This document shows, in pieces, positions 50,597-60,085 of a stretch of 64,000 nucleotides of DNA. Source of the DNA: Natronospira bacteriovora. Its GTDB lineage: Bacteria > Pseudomonadota > Gammaproteobacteria > Natronospirales > Natronospiraceae. How positions within the stretch are numbered: the stretch's first letter is position 1; each line of letters opens with the position of its first letter. The notes under the pieces were generated by a model. The model did not search any database and had not been told where the DNA came from. It saw only the letters and a list, made by a program, of their open reading frames with translations. The position numbers were made by a program, and so were the translations under genes. The stretch is taken from positions 1 to 64,000 of the forward strand of contig NZ_JAVDDT010000006.1 of NCBI RefSeq assembly GCF_030848495.1, in the 5' to 3' direction.

Positions 50597-53023
50597 CTAA
50601 AAATCCTTCCCACTCATTTCTATTGACTTAAAATTCGGAGACAACCTCAATGCCAACTCAGAAAACGAACTCCAAGTGCTTCCGAGAAGCCTATTACAAC
50701 GGCTGAGAAGAATTGCATCTGCCATTGCGAACTGAATCTGCCTGCGAGAGCGATCAAAGACGTCCCTGCGCAAAAACGCCACGCGACCTCCATACGCCGA
50801 TTTAAATTCGGAGTATATCTCCGGTCGATCAGCCGCCAGAAAGATTGACGGAGCCCCTCCAATACCAGATATGTGCTTCATGAATCGCTCATAGTGGCTC
50901 ATCCCCCGCCAATAGTGGAGTTGCGAATGACCCTCTTTAGTCCAGTTCATTGGCGAGTCATAGCTATTATGATCAAGACCCTCCCCCGCTTCCATTCGCA
51001 CATGCACGCCTATTTCATTGGGCTGTTTCACACTATCGATCAATCCTTGCACTTCAGGCGTCGGGATCAATGATCGGAGAAACTCATTCTCTGCCCCCCA
51101 TGAAGTTTCGGAGCAATTAAGCACGTATGCTGATCTAACGTAAATAGATCCGTCATAATCAAGATCAATGGGTTCATCCTTCTCTGCACCTGGCTCAATT
51201 TCCATATAATTATGAACTGCAATACCCATCCTTGGCGCCTGAGTGACAAAGCTCTCCTCTATCACAGGGCCTGAATACTCGGTTATGTCGTGAATGCGGC
51301 AATCACAATGATGATCCGGCTGCCAGATTACGACTAATTCTCTATCGGTATTCTTAGCAATCGCCGCAGCCGAAGCAATTGCTCGCAATCTATTTCCAAG
51401 CCCATGCTGCGCGTCAATGTACATCTTGGGCTTTGCGATCAGTAACTCAGGACCATTACGATTAAGCACATGCTGATCCACATTAGACAGCCGCTGTGCT
51501 ATTTCCGCAGTCAATTTAACTATCAAGTTACCGCCACTTACTACACGCGAGGCAGCTGACTCCGCTTCCAGGTCTAATGTTTCTATATCATTAATTAGCG
51601 ACTTAACCCAAGGATGAAGGACATGATCGACATGCGCGCTCAGTTTTGAGGCCATTTTCGTTGTTGCGAGCCCGATTACTGGTAAACGGGAGGCTTTAAC
51701 GTATGCTCGAACCTGACGAAGCGCAGACTGAAATATTTCTGCATCGAGATCGAGACAATCCTCAGTAAACTCAATAAATAAGTATTGCGCAGAAAATCGA
51801 AACTCTCTCGGCACACCTGACAGCGCAAGCTCCACATCAAGCTTATTTAAACCATCCAGCTTTTTCGATTCCAATAGGACTCGCAATCCTCCCTTAGATA
51901 GATCGAATACTCTTGGGCCGAGCCTCCACGACAAGAGCTCCCTTGCGGCATAGATCTCTGCATCCGATCGAATATGATCTGGGACATAATGTATCGGATC
52001 TGACCCACGATGGGCTTTAATAAAATCGCGCCTATAACTTTCGATTCTAAAGGGTAGCCACCGCTTATTTTGAGTCCATAACGGCATGACATTGGCGGTA
52101 AATCGGTTTGCACGGATCTTAAACTTCGGGTCATCCAGGAGCTCCTCCCATGCGCACCGCTGTGCCGCGGGACTCACACCGAGACGCTGAACATCATCAT
52201 GAGGCAAATGATAAATTGTCTCCGGATCCACGCACTCTCTGGTTAAACCGATACCCTCCAGCCGGGAGTAAATATCATCATCATCCCATCCGTAGGTTGT
52301 TATGTACTCGTTAAAACCCTTGACGGCTATCAGATCTTTCTTAAACGCATAGAAAAACCCATTTATATACGCTTGCCCTTCATTGGCCACTCGCCAGTCG
52401 CCGGCAATAAATCGCCCCATCTTTAGTTTGTTTTTTTGAAAGAAATCATCAGATATCACGATATCCGCATCAACTTTCAAGACCTTCTCGAAACGCGCCA
52501 CCCTAAAACCCACGTTAAAGGCATAACTCAATATCCATCGTGACTCTCCGTCTATTCGAACCACGCGAATCCTTGGATCATCAAAACCCGCAGCATCAAC
52601 ACTCTCTTTCACGGCATGGTCAGATGACCAATCTACGACTACGATCTCAGATATCTCTGCCCTCGCCAGCCATGACGGCAAGGCTTTTAGTAAGTTCTCA
52701 TTTCGATTCTTGCAACATGTGACGAGACTTATACCAGGCAGGCCTGGCCGGACTAAATCGTCTAGAAAATCAGGTGAGTGATCCAGGCAATCGCTCGGCG
52801 CATAGTCCAACTCACAACTGATCCCGTATGCTTCTGAAAACCGCTTGAGCATGACGAGACGTTTTACTGCCATCTCTGGTGAATCGGCACTTAATCCGGA
52901 AACGATGTCCTGAAGCAAGACGCCCGCATCAGCTTTCTTTCCACCTTTAGCCAGCTGCCTCGCATACTCCAGTTTCGACCAAAAGCTTTCAACTGGTCCT
53001 TGTTTGAGAATCCCTGTACTCAT
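50597..53023 (-). CDS. GT2 glycosyltransferase fused to a fucosyltransferase-like domain
   Basis: 808 aa. N-terminal helices, then a GT2 domain at about residues 95-330: ISLVTCCKNRNENLLKALPSWL, ISEIVVVDWSSDHAVKESV, KVLKVDADIVISDDFF (DxD), YINGFFYAFKKDLIAVKGFNEY, YGWDDDDIYSRL, all as in chondroitin-polymerase-type GalNAc/GlcA transferases. From about residue 530 a second domain: MYIDAQHGLGNRLRAIASAAAIA, EIGVHVRMEAGEG, and CNRLLGSTWSSFSELALRLS, the layout of GT-B fucosyltransferases (NodZ/GT11-like HVR motif and Ser/Thr loop). Next to GDP-fucose genes, fucosylation is an attractive reading. The middle 200 residues are unassigned. Confidence 0.72.
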   Translation of the reverse strand: MSTGILKQGPVESFWSKLEYARQLAKGGKKADAGVLLQDIVSGLSADSPEMAVKRLVMLKRFSEAYGISCELDYAPSDCLDHSPDFLDDLVRPGLPGISLVTCCKNRNENLLKALPSWLARAEISEIVVVDWSSDHAVKESVDAAGFDDPRIRVVRIDGESRWILSYAFNVGFRVARFEKVLKVDADIVISDDFFQKNKLKMGRFIAGDWRVANEGQAYINGFFYAFKKDLIAVKGFNEYITTYGWDDDDIYSRLEGIGLTRECVDPETIYHLPHDDVQRLGVSPAAQRCAWEELLDDPKFKIRANRFTANVMPLWTQNKRWLPFRIESYRRDFIKAHRGSDPIHYVPDHIRSDAEIYAARELLSWRLGPRVFDLSKGGLRVLLESKKLDGLNKLDVELALSGVPREFRFSAQYLFIEFTEDCLDLDAEIFQSALRQVRAYVKASRLPVIGLATTKMASKLSAHVDHVLHPWVKSLINDIETLDLEAESAASRVVSGGNLIVKLTAEIAQRLSNVDQHVLNRNGPELLIAKPKMYIDAQHGLGNRLRAIASAAAIAKNTDRELVVIWQPDHHCDCRIHDITEYSGPVIEESFVTQAPRMGIAVHNYMEIEPGAEKDEPIDLDYDGSIYVRSAYVLNCSETSWGAENEFLRSLIPTPEVQGLIDSVKQPNEIGVHVRMEAGEGLDHNSYDSPMNWTKEGHSQLHYWRGMSHYERFMKHISGIGGAPSIFLAADRPEIYSEFKSAYGGRVAFLRRDVFDRSRRQIQFAMADAILLSRCNRLLGSTWSSFSELALRLSPNFKSIEMSGKDF

Positions 53024-53096
53024 ATATAAACCACCATTTCCCGGGTGCTTATCAGAAGTTTTCAGGCAAATGCCCCAAAAAAAAACAAAAGCTCAT

Positions 53097-54029
53097 CTAT
53101 CCGTAACCCAAGCGATGCCGAAGCAATTGGAAATTCTTTGAATTCGTCATGGAAGAACAAATCTCCTCAGGAATTTCCTGCCGAGGCCGAGCACAGATCT
53201 CTCGACCGCTTCTTCCGCTATCCCCCGACAAATCATAGACATTAAACACGTCCATAAAGCAGTCGTCATAAGGCATTTCCAGCTCATCAGCCATTTGCCT
53301 CATCACCATCTCAGGCCATTGGACAAACTCTTCATATCGAACAAGCTTGGCATGCTTGTAATCCTCCAAGAACTTCATATACCTAGCCGCATACTCGTCG
53401 ACCGACCCAGGCTCGAAGTGGAGCCATTCATTCTTAACCAGTGAAACATAAGAATCGACAGGATCTCTGGTGGTAACAATTGAAATTGTCCGGCGCTCTC
53501 TCGCCACAATATCTGCGATCGTGGGTCGAGCCTTCACCTCCGAACCGGTGCAGTAGTGGCTGTGCGTATGATCTCGGATGATAAGACGGAGCCCGCGGTT
53601 AATTGCAGAGCGCGCGGTAACTCCTAGGCTTGCCATGAATATATCCTGCAAGAGATCCGCCGGAGCCTCTCTTGTGCTATTCCTAATCAGGTTAATAAAA
53701 TCAGTGGGAGAAAAACGACCAGGAGGCTTGTACAGCTCGCTCAAAGGATCCACTTCACTTAGCAGCCATGCATTGGGCAACGAAGCCAAGCATTTCGATA
53801 TGAGGGTTCCTCCAGTACAAGCAAAATGATGAACCATCCGTATTGGCTCAGGATGCTCACTTTCCACCTCTTGGCGCCATGCTTCACATTCCTCCAGCAG
53901 GCTCGGCAATGATTCCGATTCGGCCTGACGACGTGCCGCATCCGTACCATACTCGGCCTCAACCAACGCAAGTGATTCCTCGATTGCGTCGGAAACGGTT
54001 TTGGGTATTTGGTTCAGCTCTCGAGTCAT
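53097..54029 (-). CDS. PAPS-dependent sulfotransferase
   Basis: 310 aa. MVHHFACTGGTLISKCLASLPN (residues about 64-85) is the 5'-PSB loop with the C-T-G-G-T form, and TISIVTTRDPVDSYVSLVKNEW (about 180-201) the 3'-PB site. This is the same class as sulfotransferases acting on polysaccharides in other bacteria. AT-rich. It lies 31 bases downstream of the coiled-coil gene at 54061 and 73 bases upstream of the GT2-fucosyltransferase-like gene. Confidence 0.82.
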   Translation of the reverse strand: MTRELNQIPKTVSDAIEESLALVEAEYGTDAARRQAESESLPSLLEECEAWRQEVESEHPEPIRMVHHFACTGGTLISKCLASLPNAWLLSEVDPLSELYKPPGRFSPTDFINLIRNSTREAPADLLQDIFMASLGVTARSAINRGLRLIIRDHTHSHYCTGSEVKARPTIADIVARERRTISIVTTRDPVDSYVSLVKNEWLHFEPGSVDEYAARYMKFLEDYKHAKLVRYEEFVQWPEMVMRQMADELEMPYDDCFMDVFNVYDLSGDSGRSGREICARPRQEIPEEICSSMTNSKNFQLLRHRLGYG

Positions 54030-54060
54030 GCCTAGTCACATTTCATGGCTTGCCGGATGA

Positions 54061-55878
54061 TCACTCGGACTCACCTGACAGGGCTCTAAGCAGCTCCTGG
54101 GCCGCATCGCCATCTTTTTCCCGACTTGCACTGTCCGCACCCAACTGACGCAGGCTCTGTGCGGCAACGGACAATCGATGGTTAAGCTTACCGAGTAACT
54201 CGTCCTGCTGTTCTTTCCGTCTCACAAGGGCTGCGTAGCGTTCCTGGAGGTCCTTGAGGTCCCGGTCACGCTGAGTCTGCAGTCTAATTGCGACTGACAA
54301 ATCACTACGGGAATCTCTCAACGCTTCCTCGATACGCGCCTTCTCTTCTTCCAACTTAAGCCTGGCTTCACGCTCCGTGGCTAGCTGCTCTCGCTCCTTG
54401 GCTGCTTCCTCTCTGGCCTGCGTGACCTGGCTCTCCAGCTCGGCTCGGGTTTCCTGCTCCTTCTTGAGTGCCGCAGCCTGCTCCTCCGCCTTCTGTTTGG
54501 ACTGTTGCTGCTGCTCCGCGAGCTTCTCCTTGAGCGAATCACGTTCCTTGGCTAGCTGCTCTCGCTCCTTGGCTGCTTCCTCTCTGGCCTGCTTGAGCTG
54601 GCTCTCCAGCTCAGTTCGGGTTTCCTGCTCCTTCTTGAGTGCCGCAGCCTGCTCCTCCGCCTTCTGTTTGGACTCTTGCTGCTGCTCCGCGAGCTTCTCC
54701 TTGAGCAAATCACGTTCCTTGGCTAGCTGCTCTCGCTCCTTGGCTGCTTCCTCTCTGGCCTGCTTGAGCTGGCTCTCCAGCTCAGTTCGGGTTTCCTGCT
54801 CCTTCTTGAGTGCCGCAGCCTGCTCCTCCGCCTTCTGTTCGGACTCTTGCTGCTGCTCCGCGAGCTTCTCCTTGAGCGAATCACGTTCCTTGGCTAGCTG
54901 CTCTCGCTCCTTGGCTGCTTCCTCTCTGGCCTGCTTGAGCTGGCTCTCCAGCTCGGCTCGGGTTTCCTGCTCCTTTTTGAGCGCCGCAGCCTGCTCCCCC
55001 GCCTTCTGTTCGGACTGTTGCTGCTGCTCCGCGAGCTTCTCCTTGAGCGAATCACGCTCCGTGGCTAGCTGCTCTCGCTCCTTGGCCGCTTCCTCTCTGG
55101 CCTGATTGAGCTGATTTTCCAGCTTGGCTCGGGCTTCCCGCTCTTTGCTTAGTGCCTCGGCCTGGTGCTCTGTGGTGTTCTCCGCTTTTTGGACCTTCTC
55201 TTGGAGCTTGATCAGTTCCGCATTGAGACGTTCTATTTCCAGCCTTTCGATATTCTGCTTTAGGTGCCAGGTGGGACGATCAGGGTCGGCATCATCCACT
55301 TCGCCCTCGAGCTGATAGCCCTGTTCTTCCAGGAAGGCGAGCACTTCCTGGGCGGGGGCTACGCCCTCGTAGAGGGATTCCTGGCCGCAGCGGAGCACGA
55401 TATTAGCAATGCGCGAGAGGGTGTTTTCTTGCTGCAGAGAGCGGAGGATGGCCTCTTCTTCGCCCGGGGTATCGACGATCAGGCAGATTGACTGGGCATT
55501 GGCGAGCTGGGCTTCATCCAGCAATTCGACCGGTGTGACTGCCTCGACGGCCACTTCGCGGACCAGCCGCAGCCCGGGGAAGAGGTCTTTCAGGCCAGTG
55601 GCCGGGCGAAGACTGCTGACTTCCGGCAGGTTGTAGGTATGCAGAACACGCTCGCCGGGTTCGTCGGAGACGGCATAGGGCAATACAGTGATGTTTGCGT
55701 TGTCGCTGGTTCGGCGTTCTAGTGTTTTGGCCAGGGCCGGATTTGCTTCCACCAGTACAACCGAGGTGCTGGCTGGCAGGGCCTGATAGGCCGCAAGCTC
55801 CTGACAGCGGCCAGCGCCGAGGTGGACGATGGCATCGGCATTGTTGAGAGCAATCTGTAGTTGCGGGGTCACGCTCAT
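54061..55878 (-). CDS. FkbM-like methyltransferase domain with long repetitive coiled coil
   Basis: 605 aa. Residues 1 to about 200 look like an FkbM-type methyltransferase: AIVHLGAGRCQELAAYQALP, VVLVEANPALAKTL, ITVLPYAVSDEPGERVLHTYN, though motif I is HLGAGRCQE and may be weak. From about 205 to 590 the protein is an unbroken, highly charged coiled coil. Residues about 256-499 are a 57-residue unit repeated about 4.3 times (QAREEAAKEREQL / SLKEKLAEQQQ / EEQAAALKKEQETR). The layout recalls WbdD, in which a catalytic terminator sits on a coiled-coil ruler that sets O-antigen length. This role is inferred. Confidence 0.72.
   Translation of the reverse strand: MSVTPQLQIALNNADAIVHLGAGRCQELAAYQALPASTSVVLVEANPALAKTLERRTSDNANITVLPYAVSDEPGERVLHTYNLPEVSSLRPATGLKDLFPGLRLVREVAVEAVTPVELLDEAQLANAQSICLIVDTPGEEEAILRSLQQENTLSRIANIVLRCGQESLYEGVAPAQEVLAFLEEQGYQLEGEVDDADPDRPTWHLKQNIERLEIERLNAELIKLQEKVQKAENTTEHQAEALSKEREARAKLENQLNQAREEAAKEREQLATERDSLKEKLAEQQQQSEQKAGEQAAALKKEQETRAELESQLKQAREEAAKEREQLAKERDSLKEKLAEQQQESEQKAEEQAAALKKEQETRTELESQLKQAREEAAKEREQLAKERDLLKEKLAEQQQESKQKAEEQAAALKKEQETRTELESQLKQAREEAAKEREQLAKERDSLKEKLAEQQQQSKQKAEEQAAALKKEQETRAELESQVTQAREEAAKEREQLATEREARLKLEEEKARIEEALRDSRSDLSVAIRLQTQRDRDLKDLQERYAALVRRKEQQDELLGKLNHRLSVAAQSLRQLGADSASREKDGDAAQELLRALSGESE
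54381..55110 (-). repeat. 171-bp in-frame tandem repeat in coiled-coil gene
   Basis: The sequence CTAGCTGCTCTCGCTCCTTG recurs at 54381, 54552, 54723, 54894 and 55065, an exact 171-base period, giving about 4.3 copies of 57 codons. Copies differ by few bases (for example Ser/Leu at one codon, KQK/EQK at another), so they are recent duplicates. Copy changes keep the reading frame and would lengthen or shorten the coil by 57 residues. Confidence 0.95.
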
Positions 55879-55879
55879 C

Positions 55880-57121
55880 TCAGACTGCTCCCGCCTTGCG
55901 TGGCTTTCTCATGGTGAGCCGGCGGATGGCCCGCAGCGGCTTGGTGACCTTCCAGGATAGGGAGTTCTGAATCGCAGTATTTTTCTCCCGAATGCGCGTG
56001 AGTTCTCTATCCAGGCGTTTTTTCTGGGCCAGCATGCCCTGGTATTTCTCTTCCTTTTTGTCGATGGCCCAGTTCTTGTTCTTGATGGTCTGGTCGCGGG
56101 CGGCGAGCTTTTCTTCCTGGGCCTTGCGCTTACCCACTTCATCCTGGAGTTCCAGGTAGTAGCTTTCGAGTTCTTCCTGGACCTGGTGTAGCTGCAGCAA
56201 CAGGAGTTCGTTCTCTTCCTTCAGTTCTTTTTCTCGGATACTGACCGCATCCTGACCCTGCTTGACGGACTCCAGCTCAGCCTTTAGGCGATCACATTCT
56301 GTCTCGGCTTCCTGGCGGCTTTTCGCTTCCTTTTGAAGATCCAGGTAGTACTTTTCCAGTTCTTCTTGAAGCTGGTGCGTTTGAAGCAGGATAAGTTCGT
56401 TCTCTTCTTTGAGCTCACTGCTCTGCGTGGTCGTCTGGTCCTTCAATTTCTCGAACTGGGTTTCGGAAGCGGTCAGTTCTTCGTAGATGGCCTGGCAGTC
56501 CAGTTGCGGGGCCTGGCTTTCCTCCGCTAGCGGGATGGAGCTGGCCTCCAGCTCGGCGAGCAGGGGCTGGATGTCTTCGGCCTGGGCAACCATCTGGGCG
56601 GCGAGCAGGCGATAGACGGACTGGAGCTGTCCGTCATTGCTCGCGGGCGGCTGGATGTCGGCTTCACTCAGACCGAGATGCTCCTGACAGGCGTGGGCGA
56701 AGGCTTCGGGGGCCTGGAGGGCCGTGTCGGCGTTGATCAGGCGGATGCTACGGCGGTTTCGGCGGTAGGCCTGCAGGAAGGCCTCCACGGCCTGGCGCCA
56801 GGCATCGAGTTCTTCCGTGGGGTTCTTGCCGGCCTGCATGGCGCGGGCCAGGGCGGTTTCGGGCCGGGTGTGCAGCAGCAGGGCTCTGGCGTCTTTTGTC
56901 TTGGCCAGTTGTTGGGCCAGATCCATGTCTGTGATGGCTTCGCCCACTGGCAGGAGCGAGACGGTGTCGGCACTGGATGAGGCCGGGCCGATGCGCCCGG
57001 CCGGGTTCGCCCGCCAGCGGGCCACGGCATTGCCGTCCAGCGCCGTGGCACCGAGCTGTTCCAGCATCGGGATCACGGCCTGCCAATTACTTCCCGGGGT
57101 TGCCCCAAGTATCAGATACAT
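55880..57121 (-). CDS. Degenerate sulfotransferase-like domain fused to coiled coil
   Basis: 413 aa. The N-terminal 165 residues follow the plan of the short sulfotransferases found in glycan loci: YLILGATPGSNWQAVIPMLEQLGATAL at the loop position (where 'GxxRSGTS' is expected), ALLLHTRPETALARAMQAG at the 3'-site position, and RRSIRLINADTALQAPEAF. The Lys/Arg and Ser/Thr of the P-loop are missing, so it is probably non-catalytic. Residues about 215-390 are coiled coil with two copies of KEENEL(I/L)LLQ-HQ(L/V)QEELE-YYL. NSLSWKVTKPLRAIRRL near the end is a common glycan-protein tail. One base from the start of the ruler-like gene, so a likely partner. Confidence 0.6.
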   Translation of the reverse strand: MYLILGATPGSNWQAVIPMLEQLGATALDGNAVARWRANPAGRIGPASSSADTVSLLPVGEAITDMDLAQQLAKTKDARALLLHTRPETALARAMQAGKNPTEELDAWRQAVEAFLQAYRRNRRSIRLINADTALQAPEAFAHACQEHLGLSEADIQPPASNDGQLQSVYRLLAAQMVAQAEDIQPLLAELEASSIPLAEESQAPQLDCQAIYEELTASETQFEKLKDQTTTQSSELKEENELILLQTHQLQEELEKYYLDLQKEAKSRQEAETECDRLKAELESVKQGQDAVSIREKELKEENELLLLQLHQVQEELESYYLELQDEVGKRKAQEEKLAARDQTIKNKNWAIDKKEEKYQGMLAQKKRLDRELTRIREKNTAIQNSLSWKVTKPLRAIRRLTMRKPRKAGAV

Positions 57122-57147
57122 CTGCCTGCTTCTCCGGTGGTGTGTCG

Positions 57148-58578
57148 TCAGGCCCGTCCGTAGGTGTCTTCGAATCGAACGATGTCGTCCTCGCCCAGGT
57201 AGGCGCCGGACTGGACTTCGATGAACTCCAGCGGGATCGCTCCCGGGTTTTCAATCCGATGTTTCTCGCCCAGCGGAATGTAGGTGGACTGGTTCTCGGT
57301 GAGGATGAAGCTCTCCTCGCCGCGAGTCACCCTGGCCGTTCCGCTGACGATAATCCAATGTTCGGCACGGTGGTGGTGCATCTGCAGCGACAGTCGCCCG
57401 CCGGGTTTCACGGTTATGCGCTTGACCTGGTAGCGCTCGCCATCGTCCACGGTCTCGTAGGTGCCCCAGGGACGGTGGACTTTGGCATGGGTGTCCGCCT
57501 CATCCCGGCCCTGCTCATTGAGCGCGCCGAGCAGGTGTTTCACATTCTGCGCCTCGGAGACCGGCATCACCAGCACCGCGTCACCGGTTTCGATCACGGC
57601 CACATCCTTGAGGCCGACGGCCGAAACCAGGCGTTTTCTCGAGACAAGCAGGCTATTGTCGCAGTCTACGGCCAGGGTGTCACCGTCGCAGACATTGCCC
57701 CGCTCGTCACAGGCCTGGCCGGCCTGGCCGCGCTCCAGGTAGGACTGCCAGGAGCCGATGTCGCTCCACTGGATGTTGACCGGGATGACCCGGGCCGAGG
57801 CGGTCTTTTCCATTATGGCGTAGTCGATGGAGTCGGCGCGGGCCTCGGCAAAGGCGGCCGCGTCGGGGCGGACAAAGATACCATCGGTCTTGCGACCGTC
57901 GAATGACCGTTTCACGGCGGCCATGATGTCCGGGGCGTGGGCCTGGAGCTCATCAACGATCTTTTGCGCTGGGAACAGAAACATGCCGCTGTTCCAGAGG
58001 AATCGGCCGCTCTCGAGGTATTTTTCCGCCGTCGCCCGATCCGGTTTTTCCACGAACTGCTTCATTGGCCGGACCGGGGCCGAGCCGTCGCCGTCCAGCT
58101 CGATGTAGCCGTAGCCCGTCTCCGGGCGGGCGGGCTGGATGCCAAAGGCGACCAGGTCGTCCAGCGTCAGGTGTTCCATGGCGGCCGACAGGGCCTCGGC
58201 CAGGGGGCCGTCGTCCTCAATCCAGTGGTCGGCCGGGAGCACCAGCATGCGGGCGTCGGGATCGGTCTCGGCGATCTCCAGGGCCGCCAGGGCGATGGCA
58301 GCGGCGGTGTTCTTGGGTTCGGGCTCCAGGATCACGCTGGCGCTGTCGTGGCCGGCGTCCTTGAGCGCGTCCGCAATCAGGAAGCGGTGCTCCTCGTTGC
58401 CCACCACCACGGGGTGGCTGTTGCACAGGCCGTTGAGGCGCTGAAGAGTGGCGCCCATCATGGGCTCGCTGCCGAACAGGGTGTGAAACTGTTTCGGAAA
58501 GGCCTTTCGGGACAGGGGCCACAGGCGGGAGCCGACGCCCCCGGCGAGGATCACCTTGACGATGTTCTGGTCGGTCAT
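57148..58578 (-). CDS. manC: Mannose-1-phosphate guanylyltransferase / mannose-6-phosphate isomerase ManC
   Basis: 476 aa bifunctional enzyme. Nucleotidyltransferase domain: ILAGGVGSRLWPLSRKAFPKQF (residues about 9-30, in part GGVGSRLWPLS), VVVGNEEHRFLI, VEKPDRATAEKYL. C-terminal type II PMI cupin: HRPWGTYETVDDGERYQVKRI, PGGRLSLQMHHHRAEHWIIVSG, and IPLGEKHRIENPG. Converts Fru-6-P to Man-6-P and Man-1-P to GDP-mannose, feeding gmd. ATG 58578. Confidence 0.94.
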   Translation of the reverse strand: MTDQNIVKVILAGGVGSRLWPLSRKAFPKQFHTLFGSEPMMGATLQRLNGLCNSHPVVVGNEEHRFLIADALKDAGHDSASVILEPEPKNTAAAIALAALEIAETDPDARMLVLPADHWIEDDGPLAEALSAAMEHLTLDDLVAFGIQPARPETGYGYIELDGDGSAPVRPMKQFVEKPDRATAEKYLESGRFLWNSGMFLFPAQKIVDELQAHAPDIMAAVKRSFDGRKTDGIFVRPDAAAFAEARADSIDYAIMEKTASARVIPVNIQWSDIGSWQSYLERGQAGQACDERGNVCDGDTLAVDCDNSLLVSRKRLVSAVGLKDVAVIETGDAVLVMPVSEAQNVKHLLGALNEQGRDEADTHAKVHRPWGTYETVDDGERYQVKRITVKPGGRLSLQMHHHRAEHWIIVSGTARVTRGEESFILTENQSTYIPLGEKHRIENPGAIPLEFIEVQSGAYLGEDDIVRFEDTYGRA

Positions 58579-58602
58579 TCTTGCTCCCTTGACGCTGTTC
58601 TT

Positions 58603-58626
58603 GTCGAGGCTGAAGCCTCTCCCACA
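58603..58626 (-). repeat. REP-like half site between manC and manB
   Basis: GTCGAGGCTGAAGCCTCTCCCACA, the same family as 9562 and 14738. It sits in the 58-base gap between two operon genes, a place where REP hairpins often stabilise the upstream mRNA segment. Confidence 0.7.
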
Positions 58627-58636
58627 CTATCTTGCT

Positions 58637-59983
58637 CTAGGCCTGATCGATCAGGTCGAGGATCTCGCGGGTGCGGGCCTGCATGAGGGCCTGGTCGCCG
58701 CGGGATTCCACATTGAGACGCAGCAGCGGCTCGGTGTTCGACTTGCGCAGGTTGAAGCGCCAGTCCTCGAAAGCCACGCTCAATCCATCAGTGTAATCCG
58801 CCTCGCCGCCCTGGGACAGGTAGGTGTCCTTGATCCGGGCCAGGCAGGCGTCGGCGTCATCCACCTTGCGGTTGATCTCGCCGCTGGCCGGGTAGGCGGC
58901 GATGGCCTCGGCCACGAGCTCGCCCAGGGATTTGCCGGTCTTGCAGACCAGTTCGGCCACCAGCAGCCAGGGGATCATGCCGCTGTCGCAGTAGGCGAAA
59001 TCCCGGAAATAGTGGTGGGCGCTCATTTCGCCGCCGTAGAGGGCATTTTCCTGGCGCATGCGCTCCTTGATGAAGGCGTGGCCGGTCTTGCTCTGGATGG
59101 GCGTGCCGCCGGCCTTCTCCACCGTGGCGACGGTGGCCCAGGTGAGGCGCGGGTCGTGGATGATCTTCTCGCCGGGCCATTTCTCCAGCAGGGACTTGGC
59201 CAGCAGGCCGACGATGTAATAGCCCTCGATGAAGCTGCCTTTCTCGTCGAAGAAAAAGCAGCGGTCGAAATCGCCGTCCCAGGCGATACCCATGTCGGCG
59301 CCGGTGCGCTGGACGGCCTCGGCGGTGGCCTCACGGTTTTCCGGCAGCAGGGGGTTGGGGATGCCGTTGGGGAAATGGCCGTCCGGCTCGTAGTGAATCT
59401 TCTCGAAGCGGAAGGGGAGTTGTTTTTCCAGCTCGTCGATCACCTTGCCGGCGGCGCTGTTGCCGGGGTTTACCACGATCCGCAGCGGTTTGAGATTGGC
59501 CGGCTCGATGTAGGAGAGCAGATGCTCGACATAGGCCTGGCGGGTATCCACGGAGCGGATCTCGCCGGGCTGCTCGGCCGGGTTGCCGGTGTTTTCTTCG
59601 GCGACGCGGTCGCGGATGGCGAACAGGCCGGTATCGCCACTGATGGGGCGGGACTCGGCCCGAACCAGCTTCATGCCGTTGTAATCGGCCGGGTTGTGGC
59701 TGGCGGTGACCATGATGCCGCCGTCGGCCTCAAGATGACTGGTGGCGAAATAGACTTCCTCGGTGCCGCACAGGCCAATATTGAGGACATCCACGCCACG
59801 GGAGGTGAGACCCTCGCTCAGGGCCTGCGCGAGGCCGGGGCTCGACAGGCGGATGTCGTAGCCAACGACAACGGTTTTCGGCGCCAGCTCCACGGCGAAG
59901 GCCTCGCCGATCAGGCGGGCGACCGCCGGGGTCAGTTCGTCTGTGGTGCGGCCACGGATGTCGTAGGCCTTGAAGAAATTCAT
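58637..59983 (-). CDS. manB: Phosphomannomutase/phosphoglucomutase ManB
   Basis: 448 aa. Phosphoserine loop [15 protein letters not shown] (residues about 90-104), Mg site [11 protein letters not shown] (GDxDR), substrate loop [11 protein letters not shown], and phosphate loop [15 protein letters not shown] (near the C-terminus). Converts Man-6-P and Man-1-P, and probably Glc-6-P and Glc-1-P. Upstream of manC in the same minus-strand operon. ATG 59983. Confidence 0.94.
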   Translation of the reverse strand: MNFFKAYDIRGRTTDELTPAVARLIGEAFAVELAPKTVVVGYDIRLSSPGLAQALSEGLTSRGVDVLNIGLCGTEEVYFATSHLEADGGIMVTASHNPADYNGMKLVRAESRPISGDTGLFAIRDRVAEENTGNPAEQPGEIRSVDTRQAYVEHLLSYIEPANLKPLRIVVNPGNSAAGKVIDELEKQLPFRFEKIHYEPDGHFPNGIPNPLLPENREATAEAVQRTGADMGIAWDGDFDRCFFFDEKGSFIEGYYIVGLLAKSLLEKWPGEKIIHDPRLTWATVATVEKAGGTPIQSKTGHAFIKERMRQENALYGGEMSAHHYFRDFAYCDSGMIPWLLVAELVCKTGKSLGELVAEAIAAYPASGEINRKVDDADACLARIKDTYLSQGGEADYTDGLSVAFEDWRFNLRKSNTEPLLRLNVESRGDQALMQARTREILDLIDQA

Positions 59984-60085
59984 GTTTTACACCATCCCGA
60001 TACGACGAGGAGCCGGCCTGTCGGGGGTTCCCCTGCCCCGCCAGGCCGGTGAGCAATCGGAAAGACTACCGTGTTTTCGGGCCCG

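Noticed and set aside
54377-55105. Plus-strand 242-aa open frame rich in Ser/Ala/Cys
   Set aside because: It is the antisense shadow of the 171-bp repeat in the coiled-coil gene; periodic but not a protein family.
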